8,230 bases of DNA from contig JAOZRY010000110.1 of NCBI GenBank assembly GCA_029939965.1, positions 1 through 8,230 on the forward strand, given 5' to 3'. Under the pieces are notes generated by a model that did not search any database, had not been told where the DNA came from, and worked only from the letters and a program-made list of their open reading frames with translations. This DNA comes from Bacteroidales bacterium. GTDB taxonomy: Bacteria; Bacteroidota; Bacteroidia; Bacteroidales; 4484-276. Numbering within the stretch: the stretch's first letter is position 1; each line of letters starts with the position of its first letter. Position numbers and translations under genes: made by a program. Below, piece by piece: positions 1 through 7,496 of this stretch.

Positions 1-277
1 CGTACGGCCTACAAAAATACAGCCGGCACAAGGCAACTACAAACGGAAAGCCCACAGCCGCCCAAAAAAACACCTTCAAAATCAGTAAATAATATATAGA
101 TAACCAATCTCTTTTGTGGCTTGTCCAGATTAAGGCTTGACGAGGTTAAGGGTTTGTAAATAAATAAACTACACATCTGTACTTGTTCTTTTGTCCATTT
201 TCTTCGTTATAAAAGCCTTAAATAAACTGTGGCTATTCGCAACTTTTATGCCTCGAAAATGAACAAAATATCTTCGT
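1..277 (-). repeat. Noncoding repeat copy A, in the dnaE 3' region (runs off the left edge)
   Basis: Positions 1-131 match 7820-7952 in the same orientation. Over the first 94 or so bases I count about 8 substitutions and one 1-base indel, so roughly 90% identity. Shared blocks include CGTACGGC, TACAAAAATACAGC, GGCAACTACAAACG, AGCCGCCC, TTCAAAATCAGTAAATAAT and GGCTTGTCCAG. From 132 to 277 the similarity is patchy, with CTTGTTCTTT, TTAAAAGC or TATAAAAGC, GGCTAT or TGCTAT, and AAAATA..CTTCGT in the same order. The last block ends 31 bases past the dnaE stop codon. I see no open frame with coding character and no terminator in 1-308. The copy begins at the window edge, so its true length is unknown. 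It may be a dispersed 3'-UTR element or a nonautonomous mobile element; its function is not known to me. Confidence 0.8.
193..264 (-). other. Stem-loop in the dnaE 3' untranslated region
   Basis: Positions 193-202 (GTCCATTTTC) pair with 255-264 (GAAAATGAAC) over 10 bases. Inside them 209-215 (ATAAAAG) pair with 243-249 (CTTTTAT) over 7 bases, with a 5/6-base internal loop between the stems. The single irregular pair in the outer stem is C-A as plus-strand RNA but G-U as minus-strand RNA. The structure therefore suits the dnaE transcript, which runs in that direction. No T-run follows, so it is not a classical intrinsic terminator. It could protect the mRNA 3' end, but that is inference. Confidence 0.5.
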
Positions 278-308
278 ACATTTTGAATACTTTATTTCCT
301 TACAAACC

Positions 309-3300
309 CTAAGCTTTATTAATACTAAAATCCACTTCCGGTATTTTATCTATTGCTTTCAAAAATTTTACAGGGTTTACTTTAAACGTGCCCGAATGCA
401 TGTCGAGTTTAATTCTGTCTTGTTCGTCAAAAATCTGAAAACTCACAAAACAATCTCCTTTGTGCTTTTTCGATAATTTAAAAATTTGGTCGATCAGAGC
501 TGGTTCCAGGGCATCGATGGATACTTGTAGCTTTATATGTTTGGCTTGACGTTCTAATAATTCGGGGAGCAATTTTACATCCGACATCCTGAATTCATAT
601 TCTTCCTGCGATTGATATCGCTTTTGTCCCCTGCCCGAGATTAACAAAAAGAATCCTTCGGTAAGGAAGTTTTTGTATTTGAGATAGTCATCGGAGAAAA
701 GCCTTAACTCAATAGAATCGTCAAAATCTTCGACAGTAAATATGCCCCAGGGTTTGTCATTTTTTGTCATTCGATGAGAGGAGGCTACCACCATCCCCCC
801 AAAGATTATCGGCATTTTCGCGAATTTTTCAAGGTTTTCCTTAAAATCTGAAATTTTATGTGTGCTAAAATTTTTCAGCTCAATACGAAATTCATCTAAT
901 GGATGGCCGGATATATAAAAACCTGTAACTTCTTTTTCGTTTCGTAGTTGTTCAATTTTTGTCCAGGGTTTACATTCGGGCATTGGTGGGTCTTCGGTAA
1001 TAAATTCTTCTGTATCTCCAAACAAAGATACTTGCTGCGAATTTTTCCGTTCCTGATGTTTTACGGCAAATTTAATGAGTTTCTCAATAAATATGGAGTC
1101 ATCAGAATTTTCCTGATAAAAGAATTGTGCCCTGTGGGTATTTTCAAACGAATCGAAAGCTCCTGCTCTGGCAAGTGCCTCCAGGCTTCGCTTATTTACC
1201 ACCTTAAAGTTTATTCGTTTGGCAAAATCGAACATGCCGGAATAGTGGTCATTTTTGTTTCTTTCGGCAATTATCGATTCGGCAACAGAGCTTCCCAACC
1301 CTTTTATTGCTGCCATCCCAAAACGGATATTTCCATTTCTGTTTACAATAAACCGCTGTTCCGATTCATTAACATCGGGTCGGAGCACCTCTATGCCCAT
1401 GCGTTTTGTTTCTTCGATAAGGAAGGTGATTTTAGTTATGTCGTTGAGGTTTCTGCTAAGTACCGCAGCCATAAACTCGGCTGGGTAATGGGCTTTGAGA
1501 AAAGCCATTCGATACGATACATAAGCATAGCAGGTAGAGTGAGATTTGTTGAAAGCGTAGTTGGCAAACTCCAACCAGTCGTTCCAGATTTTTAGGACAG
1601 CTTTGTCGTTGTGGCCAAGTTTTTTGGTTCCTTCAAAGAACTTTGGTTTTAAATCGTTGAGCAGATCAACTTTTTTCTTCCCCATTGCTTTGCGCAGATT
1701 ATCGGCCTGGCCACGTGTAAATCCACCAAGTTTTTGCGAAAGTCTCATTACCTGTTCCTGGTAAACCGTAATGCCAAAAGTCTCTTTCAAATATTCTTCC
1801 ATTTCAGGAATATCGTACTCCACTTTTTCTTTGCCATGTTTTCGTCTTATATAATTAGGGATGTACTCCATAGGTCCCGGTCGGTAGAGGGCGTTCATGG
1901 CTATTAAATCTTCAAACCGGTTGGGTTTAAGCTGGCGAAGATGATTTTTCATTCCATCTGATTCAAACTGAAAAATGCCGGTAGTATCGCCCCGGCTGTA
2001 GAGTTCATAAGTTTCTTTGTCGTCGTTGGCAATGGTATCGATATCAATTACAATACCTTTCGATTTTTTTATATTCTCTACAGCATCTTTAATTATCGAC
2101 AAAGTTTTTAACCCCAGGAAATCCATCTTTAGCATTCCGGCATCTTCAATGTGGCCACCATCAAACTGGGTTACAAGCAAATCAGCATCTTTTGCTGTGC
2201 TCAGCGGAATATGATCGATGAGTTTATCTTTGCTGATGATGATTCCACAGGCGTGCGTACCAACATTTCTTACGGTACCTTCTATTCTCTCGGCACTACT
2301 CAATGTGTTTCTTACCAGAGGGTTGGCCGATTCGTTTTTTTCTTTTACGAGCTCAGGCATTTCTTTATAAGCTTTTACAAAGCTTGTACCTGGTTTGGTG
2401 GGGATTAATTTGGCAAGGCGGTTAGCTTCCGATAGTGGTAATTGTTTTACCCTTGCTACATCGCGGATGGCCATTTTAGGTGCCATTTTTCCGAAAGTAA
2501 TAATATGAGCAACTCTGTCGTGGCCATATTTATCTACTACCCATTTTAAGATTCTTTCGCGACCATCTTCATCAAAATCAATATCAATGTCGGGGAGTGA
2601 GATACGATCGGGATTCAGAAAACGCTCGAACAGCAGGTCGTACATCAGTGGGTCAACATCGGTTATTTTGAGGCAATAAGCCACAACCGAACCAGCAGCA
2701 GAACCCCTGCCAGGCCCTACCCATACACCCATTTTTCGGGCTTCATCCAAAAAATCCCAAACAATAAGAAAGTAGCCGGGATAGCCCATTTTTTTAATCA
2801 CATTTAGTTCGAAGTCGATGCGATCTTTAATTTTGTCGGTAAGTTCGTTGTAGCGTTTTTTGGCTCCAATGTAGGTAAGGTGAGTTAAATAATCAGATTC
2901 AAATTTAATGCGCAATACCTTGTTGTAACCCTCAAGACGTTCGTAATTTTTTTCTTTTTCATCCTCGTTAAATTCTGCAATTAGTTTGCTCTCCGAATAT
3001 TTTTCACGGTATTTATCCATCGAGCCAAATTCATCCGGAATATTAAATTCGGGCATCATCGGGTTTCTACTGAGTTCAAAACCCTCTACCTTATTTACAA
3101 TCTCCTGTGTGTTTGAAATGGCTTCCGGGACATCAGCAAACAGTTCAATCATTTCGGCCTGCGATTTAAAGAAGTATTCATCGCTTGTAAATCCGAAACG
3201 CGTGCCACGACCTCTGCCTTTGGGGGTTGCCTGATATTCGTTATTTTTTATACAGATTAAACTGTCGTGAAGGTCGAAGTCGTTTTTTTCGAGAAAAAAT

Positions 3301-4679
3301 ACATCGTTGGCAGCAATAACTTTTACATTGTGTTTTTTTGCAAACTCAAGTAAAACCTGATTTGCCCGCTCTTCTTCCTCTAATCCATGACGGTTGAGCT
3401 GTACATAAAAGTCGTCCTGAAATATATCTTTCCACCACAAAAACGCTTCTTCGGCCTGGTGTTCGCCATAATTCAGAATCAAATCATTTACTTCCGATTT
3501 TAATCCACCCGTGGTTGTTATCAGATCGTTTTTGTATTCCTGTAAAATTTCTTTGTCAATCCTGGGATATCCTGCATAATTTCCTTCAATCCAACCTGTA
3601 GAGCTCAGTCTTGAAAGATTCCGGTATCCATTGAGGTTTTTAGCAATAAATACTTGTTGATGCCTACGGTCGGGATCATCTTTAGTAAATTTTACTTTTT
3701 TGCGATTTTTAGCGATAAAAAGCTCACACCCGATAATTGGTTTTATTTTATTTTTTTTGGCAACTTTTAAAAACTGGAAAGCACCAAACAGATTACCAAG
3801 ATCGGTTAAAGCTATCGCCTTCATACCCATCGAGCAGGCTTTTTTTACAAGTGCTTCGATTGATGGGGTGGCATTAAGAACAGAATAATAGGAGTGAACA
3901 TGCAAGTGCGTGAAGGGAGTAGTGGTTTTAGTTTCCGCAACAACATTCGGGGTAATCTCAATCTCTTTTTTAGCTTCTGATTTTGCCAGCTTTTCGCTGA
4001 GGGCTTTATTCGACTCAATCTTTATTACAACCGGTTCGATCGGGTTGGGATGTTTGTTCCTGAAATTCAGGATAACTGCGCTATCAATTTTTAGCTTTTG
4101 GGTGCTAATAACTTCAATCCTGATTAATTCGAGAAAACACCTTGTAGTTGCTACCACATCGCCGGTAGCATTATGAGCCTCCGCAAAGGGTACATTAAAA
4201 AGTTTTTGATGTAATTCGGATAAATTCGGATATTTGAATCCACCGCCCCGACCACCCGGAATAGCGCAATATCTGGTAGATTCGAGCATTGAATCAACAA
4301 TATTTTTGCCTTTTAGCACATTTTCAAATCCGTTTCTTAAAAACTCGGAACCGGTAATATTAATGTCGAACTGTACATTATGTCCGGCAACATGTGTGCT
4401 TTTTGCGATTGCAGCAGCAAATTCATCGAGAACAAATTTTATATCTTTTCCGTAATGGGTGGCCATTTGAGTAGAAATGCCGTGGATTTTTTCAGAATTA
4501 TAAGGGATGGTAAACCCATCGGGTTTAACGATGTAATTGTTTATTTCCACAAGGTTTCCTTCATAATCGTGTAGCTGCCAGGCAATTTGAACCATGCGTG
4601 GCCAGTTGTTAAAATCAGTAAGAGGAGCATTAAAATTGCGGGGTAGTCCGGTTGTTTCAGTATCGAAAATCAGGTACAT
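309..4679 (-). CDS. dnaE: DNA polymerase III alpha subunit with fused N-terminal DnaQ-like 3'-5' exonuclease
   Basis: This is the replicative DNA polymerase catalytic chain, 1456 residues against about 1160 for the E. coli alpha subunit; most of the excess is an added N-terminal domain. Residues 1-190 are a DEDDh exonuclease with all five acidic/His positions visible: D6 and E8 in DTETTG, D105 in GHNVQFD, H169 and D174 in HNATGD. A charged linker (about 195-250) leads to a PHP domain starting at FTHLHVHS (256-263). The palm carries GPGRGSAAGS (about 655-665), PDIDIDF (696-702) and D853 in KMDFLGLK. D701 to D853 is 152 residues, the same spacing as E. coli D403 to D555. YRPGP (about 930) and FNKSHS (about 1045) follow. 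A helix-hairpin-helix (about 1120-1145), a beta-clamp motif QVSLF (1216-1220) and an OB fold (about 1285-1355) complete the standard order. The PHP domain looks degenerate: L294 stands where active forms have TDHG, and F461 where they have NDxH. The start is chosen because MYLIFDTETTG begins right at the first exonuclease strand. Proofreading in cis by the fused domain is inferred. Confidence 0.97.
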   Translation of the reverse strand: MYLIFDTETTGLPRNFNAPLTDFNNWPRMVQIAWQLHDYEGNLVEINNYIVKPDGFTIPYNSEKIHGISTQMATHYGKDIKFVLDEFAAAIAKSTHVAGHNVQFDINITGSEFLRNGFENVLKGKNIVDSMLESTRYCAIPGGRGGGFKYPNLSELHQKLFNVPFAEAHNATGDVVATTRCFLELIRIEVISTQKLKIDSAVILNFRNKHPNPIEPVVIKIESNKALSEKLAKSEAKKEIEITPNVVAETKTTTPFTHLHVHSYYSVLNATPSIEALVKKACSMGMKAIALTDLGNLFGAFQFLKVAKKNKIKPIIGCELFIAKNRKKVKFTKDDPDRRHQQVFIAKNLNGYRNLSRLSSTGWIEGNYAGYPRIDKEILQEYKNDLITTTGGLKSEVNDLILNYGEHQAEEAFLWWKDIFQDDFYVQLNRHGLEEEERANQVLLEFAKKHNVKVIAANDVFFLEKNDFDLHDSLICIKNNEYQATPKGRGRGTRFGFTSDEYFFKSQAEMIELFADVPEAISNTQEIVNKVEGFELSRNPMMPEFNIPDEFGSMDKYREKYSESKLIAEFNEDEKEKNYERLEGYNKVLRIKFESDYLTHLTYIGAKKRYNELTDKIKDRIDFELNVIKKMGYPGYFLIVWDFLDEARKMGVWVGPGRGSAAGSVVAYCLKITDVDPLMYDLLFERFLNPDRISLPDIDIDFDEDGRERILKWVVDKYGHDRVAHIITFGKMAPKMAIRDVARVKQLPLSEANRLAKLIPTKPGTSFVKAYKEMPELVKEKNESANPLVRNTLSSAERIEGTVRNVGTHACGIIISKDKLIDHIPLSTAKDADLLVTQFDGGHIEDAGMLKMDFLGLKTLSIIKDAVENIKKSKGIVIDIDTIANDDKETYELYSRGDTTGIFQFESDGMKNHLRQLKPNRFEDLIAMNALYRPGPMEYIPNYIRRKHGKEKVEYDIPEMEEYLKETFGITVYQEQVMRLSQKLGGFTRGQADNLRKAMGKKKVDLLNDLKPKFFEGTKKLGHNDKAVLKIWNDWLEFANYAFNKSHSTCYAYVSYRMAFLKAHYPAEFMAAVLSRNLNDITKITFLIEETKRMGIEVLRPDVNESEQRFIVNRNGNIRFGMAAIKGLGSSVAESIIAERNKNDHYSGMFDFAKRINFKVVNKRSLEALARAGAFDSFENTHRAQFFYQENSDDSIFIEKLIKFAVKHQERKNSQQVSLFGDTEEFITEDPPMPECKPWTKIEQLRNEKEVTGFYISGHPLDEFRIELKNFSTHKISDFKENLEKFAKMPIIFGGMVVASSHRMTKNDKPWGIFTVEDFDDSIELRLFSDDYLKYKNFLTEGFFLLISGRGQKRYQSQEEYEFRMSDVKLLPELLERQAKHIKLQVSIDALEPALIDQIFKLSKKHKGDCFVSFQIFDEQDRIKLDMHSGTFKVNPVKFLKAIDKIPEVDFSINKA

Positions 4680-4722
4680 AAATAATGGCTTTAAAAAGTG
4701 ATTAGCAAATTGAAAATGAGAG

Positions 4723-4730
4723 CAAAATTA
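4723..4730 (-). promoter_or_regulatory. Candidate -7 element of a dnaE promoter
   Basis: On the minus strand this reads TAATTTTG, which fits the Bacteroidetes primary-sigma -7 consensus TAnnTTTG exactly. It lies 43 bases before the dnaE ATG and after the yebC terminator, where a separate dnaE promoter would be expected. No TTTG-like -33 element is present 19-21 bases further upstream, so this rests on one short match in AT-rich DNA. Confidence 0.3.
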
Positions 4731-4818
4731 AGGAAAATGAAAAGGTTCGGGTTGTGATGTTAATAATTAAAGGCGTAATTATGAAGTTGATATTTAGTTT
4801 ATTGTAAAATTTGTTAAT

Positions 4819-4845
4819 AAAAAAAGCCGATAGAATATACCGGCT
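4819..4845 (-). terminator. Intrinsic terminator after yebC
   Basis: On the minus strand AGCCGGTA (4845-4838) pairs with TATCGGCT (4832-4825), 8 bases including one G-U, around the loop TATTC. A run of T residues follows (4825-4819). It starts 25 bases past the yebC stop codon and lies 140 bases before the dnaE start, which argues against simple yebC-dnaE cotranscription. Confidence 0.8.
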
Positions 4846-4870
4846 CAGATAAATCAAAATCGTTGGCAGG

Positions 4871-5617
4871 TTATTCCATTTCAGCAATAACCTCATCGGT
4901 AATTTCAAGATTGTGAAATACGTTTTGCACATCATCGTCATCTTCAAAAGCATCTACAACTCTCAATATTTTTTTAATATTTTCCAACTCCAGAGTTATG
5001 GTTTCGTGTGGGATACGTTGCAGTTCGGCATTTTCAGCTTCAATTTTCAGCTCTTCCAGTTTTTTCTGCATCTTGCCAAAATCTTCCATAAGGGTGGTTA
5101 CCGTTATCATACCATCTTCTGCCGTAATATCTTCGGCACCGCTGTCGATTACCTCAAGTTCAAAATCATCCAAATCCATATCTTCGGTAACAGGGATGGC
5201 AAAAATACCTTTGCGTTCAAACAGGAAACTCAACGAGCCGGAAGTTCCCAGATTGCCGCCGAATTTATTAAATATTGATCTCACATTGCTAACGGTTCGT
5301 TGCTGATTATCGGTGGTACACTCCACGTAAACGGCTATTCCGTTTGGCAAATAACCCTCGAAGGTTTGCTCGGAAAAGGAAGCGGCATCCTTTTCTTTCC
5401 CTTTACTTATGGCCCGCTCAATGGTATCCTTGGGCATACTGGCACCTTTGGCATTTGAAATAGCAAGGCGTAGCCGGGGGTTGGCTTCCGGATCGAAACC
5501 ATTCTCCTTAACAGCTACTGTGATTTCCTTAATAATTTTTGAAAAAACTTTTGAGCGCTTGGCATCAGCAGCACCTTTTTTTCTTTTAATTGTTGACCAT
5601 TTATTGTGTCCTGACAT
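4871..5617 (-). CDS. yebC: YebC/TACO1-family translation factor
   Basis: A 248-residue member of the YebC/PmpR/TACO1 family, full length for the family (about 240-250). The N-terminal signature is clear: MSGHNKWSTIKRKKGAADAK, then KVFSKIIKEI and DPEANPRLRLAISNAK (about residues 43-58). The middle has FEGYLPNGIAVYVECTTDN followed by NRNP-like VRSIFNKFGGNLG, and the end has the typical acidic VDAFEDDDDVQNVFHNLEI. The family was long annotated as a DNA-binding transcription regulator. More recent work describes it as a cytoplasmic ribosome-associated factor that helps translation through proline-rich and other difficult stretches; which role applies here cannot be read from sequence. The start is fixed by the conserved MxGHxKW opening. 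The gene stands alone between two terminators and next to dnaE, with no functional link visible. Confidence 0.95.
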   Translation of the reverse strand: MSGHNKWSTIKRKKGAADAKRSKVFSKIIKEITVAVKENGFDPEANPRLRLAISNAKGASMPKDTIERAISKGKEKDAASFSEQTFEGYLPNGIAVYVECTTDNQQRTVSNVRSIFNKFGGNLGTSGSLSFLFERKGIFAIPVTEDMDLDDFELEVIDSGAEDITAEDGMITVTTLMEDFGKMQKKLEELKIEAENAELQRIPHETITLELENIKKILRVVDAFEDDDDVQNVFHNLEITDEVIAEME

Positions 5618-5654
5618 ATATCTTAGTTTTTCTGTTATGATTTTTAAAATGTAA

Positions 5655-5687
5655 AAATAGTATTTTTTAGATTTTTAGCATGTCAAA
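5655..5687 (-). promoter_or_regulatory. Weak candidate promoter for yebC
   Basis: On the minus strand TTTG (5687-5684), part of TTTGACA, lies 21 bases before TACTATTT (5662-5655). The first fits a Bacteroidetes -33 element; the second matches only part of TAnnTTTG. The ATG is about 37 bases downstream. The region is very AT-rich, so chance matches are likely. Confidence 0.3.
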
Positions 5688-5732
5688 CCTTTTTATCCGA
5701 AAATAATTAGTGTTTGGCCATAAAGTACCAAA

Positions 5733-5771
5733 CAAAAAAAAACAGCCACCTGTAACTCAGATGGCTGTTTT
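5733..5771 (-). terminator. Intrinsic terminator of the head-GIN/barrel gene
   Basis: Positions 5742-5752 (ACAGCCACCTG) pair with 5758-5768 (CAGATGGCTGT): 10 of 11 bases pair around the loop TAACT, with one C-A mismatch. As minus-strand RNA the hairpin is followed by nine U residues (5742-5734). The plus strand has only four T residues after it, so minus-strand termination is favoured. It lies about 185 bases past the stop codon at 5955. Confidence 0.85.
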
Positions 5772-5825
5772 GAAGTTCGTTCTGAATTTTTTTTAGTCTC
5801 AGCACGAAAACCCAATATTTCAGGA

Positions 5826-5949
5826 AGTGGGTGTCAGAAAATGCTGAGATCGAAGCGGACGAAGTGTTGAAAATCAAGGAGTTTACTTTTGTAAATGACT
5901 GTTTTCAACATAAGTCCAACGAAGATATCGGCGTTTTCTGGCGCACACT
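5826..5949 (+). repeat. 124-base imperfect palindrome (long hairpin) between a stop codon and its terminator
   Basis: Outer stem: 5826-5851 pairs with 5924-5949, 24 of 26 positions paired as plus-strand RNA. Four of those pairs are U-G and the mismatches are G5830/A5945 and G5848/A5927. After internal loops, GGAC (5857-5860) pairs with GTCC (5914-5917), and TGTTGAAAA (5865-5873) pairs perfectly with TTTTCAACA (5902-5910). The tip is TTTAC (5882-5886) with GTAAA (5891-5895) around TTTT. All four U-G pairs have U on the 5' arm; on the minus strand they become A-C mismatches, so plus-strand RNA folds better. The palindrome begins 5 bases past the stop codon of the neighbouring minus-strand gene. 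It could be a small RNA, a MITE/REP-like insertion or the remnant of a mobile element. I found no clear target-site duplication and do not recognise a family. Confidence 0.75.
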
Positions 5950-5954
5950 ATTTA

Positions 5955-7460
5955 TTAAAAATTGATAAATGTAATACCAATTGCGAAAGGGTATAATTCG
6001 GGACCCCGATCTGCTTTGAACAATGTATTCATCGAATAAGTTGCGTACAAATTAATTATTCCCCACCCAATTCTCAGGGTTGCATCATATCTGAATGGTC
6101 GGAGATGAAAATGATCCCACTGTTTTGGTTTCTGTCTGCCATTATCAAAACGGAGCATTTTTGTGTGAGTGGCATATCTCCAGCCAATAATTACACCGGC
6201 TGTGGCATGAAAACTATTACTTCTCGAAAATCTATTTGACTGGTATTCGATTAGTAAAGGAAGCGTTAGGTAATTTACTACCAGTTTACTCTTCTTCCAA
6301 TCGTGGGTATAATCGCGATATCCATAAATAGTGCTCGAATCTGAAACAAGTATTGTGTTATCATTAAACCGGTAGTTGTTCCATCTCAAACCCAAGCCGG
6401 TTACTAAGCCAAGTTTTTCGTTGTAGAGGTTGATGTTTTGTTCGAAAAAATTGATATTTACATCAATTGATTTTTCATATTTGAGTGTGAGAAAATCAAA
6501 TTCTTGGGGTACATCAAGTTTAAAATCGCTGGTAACATAGCCATTTACACCCATCTCAAAACCTGCCCAGTGCCCATTGAATTTATGTTTTCTATTGCGC
6601 TTCCATTTTACATTCCCGCATTCGTCAACAATCAAACTGCTATTTCCGATGGCAATTTTGGTAGAATCCCCATCGATTACTTCAACGGTAATCCCGCCAA
6701 CTTTAACTATTGTTGTGTCGCCCTCTTTCCATGATCGTACATTGGTTTCATTTTCGCTATAATATACTTCGTTGGTGTTGGTAATAATTTCAGGGTTTCC
6801 GGCAACAGTAATGTTTCCAGCCCCACTCGAAGAGCTTTCAACGGCCTCAGTTGCATTAATGCTGATACCTGAGGCTCCACTGGAATTGGCATTTGTGTTT
6901 TTGGTTTCAAGGTTAATAGCTATTACATCGGAAGCACCACTGGCATTTACCGTATGTTTGTTGGCGCTTCCGGTAAGTTTAATGAATGATGCGCCCGAAG
7001 CTTTAGTTATTATTTCATCCACATTTACATTTAGTTCGATGTGCGAAGCACCGGAAGCTTCAATTTCCAGCAGTTGCGCTGTAAGGGTATTTTCGCCGAT
7101 AACAGTTGAGGCTCCACCGGCATCAATGTTTTCGATAGAGGGGGTGGATAAATAAATGTTGAGCTTTGAGGCATTCTTAATTTTTTTCGAATCAATTTTT
7201 AAAACATTCCCTTTTACCTCAGTAGTAATATTTTCGAGCAGGTTTTCGTCTGCTTCTATTGTTAGTGTGGTTTTTTGCTGAATGGTAAGATAAACATTGA
7301 ATGCACCACCAACCTCAATTCCTGTAAATTCGGGAACTATTCTTTCTTGCTTTACAACCTTTTTATTGCCTTTGGTCCATTGAGCAAATAAATTACCCGA
7401 AGCCAGAAAAAGAATTGCTGCTATTGTAAGCAAAACATTTTTGTTTATTGGATTTTTCAT
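5955..7460 (-). CDS. Secreted head-GIN domain (DUF2807) protein with C-terminal outer-membrane beta-barrel
   Basis: A 501-residue envelope protein of unknown function. Residues 1-26 are a signal peptide: KNPINK, a hydrophobic stretch (about 9-21), then a likely cleavage in LFA/Q. Residues about 38-225 match the head-GIN/DUF2807 fold, with VPEFTGIEVGGAFNVYLTI (about 42-60) and ADENLLENITTEVKGNVLKI (about 70-89). This is followed by a ladder of six turns marked GGAS 115, SGAS 136, 155, 174 and 194, and SGAG 212, spaced 18-21 residues; this suggests a right-handed beta-helix. A linker (about 226-290) leads to about 210 residues of alternating hydrophobic/aromatic strands, such as LGLVTGLGLRWNNYRF, VVNYLTLPLLIEYQ and AGVIIGWRYA. 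The chain ends ITFINF, a terminal Phe typical of outer-membrane barrels. Head-GIN proteins are usually shorter and lack a barrel, so the fusion is notable. Secretion and outer-membrane location are inferred. The start directly precedes the signal peptide and suits the ECF promoter 37 bases upstream. An adhesin, sensor or envelope-stress role is possible; none is shown. Confidence 0.9.
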   Translation of the reverse strand: MKNPINKNVLLTIAAILFLASGNLFAQWTKGNKKVVKQERIVPEFTGIEVGGAFNVYLTIQQKTTLTIEADENLLENITTEVKGNVLKIDSKKIKNASKLNIYLSTPSIENIDAGGASTVIGENTLTAQLLEIEASGASHIELNVNVDEIITKASGASFIKLTGSANKHTVNASGASDVIAINLETKNTNANSSGASGISINATEAVESSSSGAGNITVAGNPEIITNTNEVYYSENETNVRSWKEGDTTIVKVGGITVEVIDGDSTKIAIGNSSLIVDECGNVKWKRNRKHKFNGHWAGFEMGVNGYVTSDFKLDVPQEFDFLTLKYEKSIDVNINFFEQNINLYNEKLGLVTGLGLRWNNYRFNDNTILVSDSSTIYGYRDYTHDWKKSKLVVNYLTLPLLIEYQSNRFSRSNSFHATAGVIIGWRYATHTKMLRFDNGRQKPKQWDHFHLRPFRYDATLRIGWGIINLYATYSMNTLFKADRGPELYPFAIGITFINF

Positions 7461-7496
7461 AATTAAATAGTTTTTATGTTTTTAAATTTACACTAT

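Noticed and set aside
948..4574. Numerous plus-strand open frames of 60-215 codons across this stretch
   Set aside because: All lie antisense to dnaE, whose protein is unmistakable along the whole length. None has recognisable motifs or its own promoter.
4702..4953. 83-codon minus-strand frame
   Set aside because: It overlaps the yebC 3' end in another frame and runs through the yebC terminator. It is rich in Ile, Leu and Thr from AT-rich intergenic DNA.
4913..5306. Two overlapping plus-strand frames of about 100-120 codons
   Set aside because: Both are antisense to yebC, which is conserved end to end.
6772..7155. 127-codon plus-strand frame with hydrophobic composition
   Set aside because: It is the antisense reading of the SGAS ladder (GCT, GCC and similar codons read backwards), not a membrane protein.
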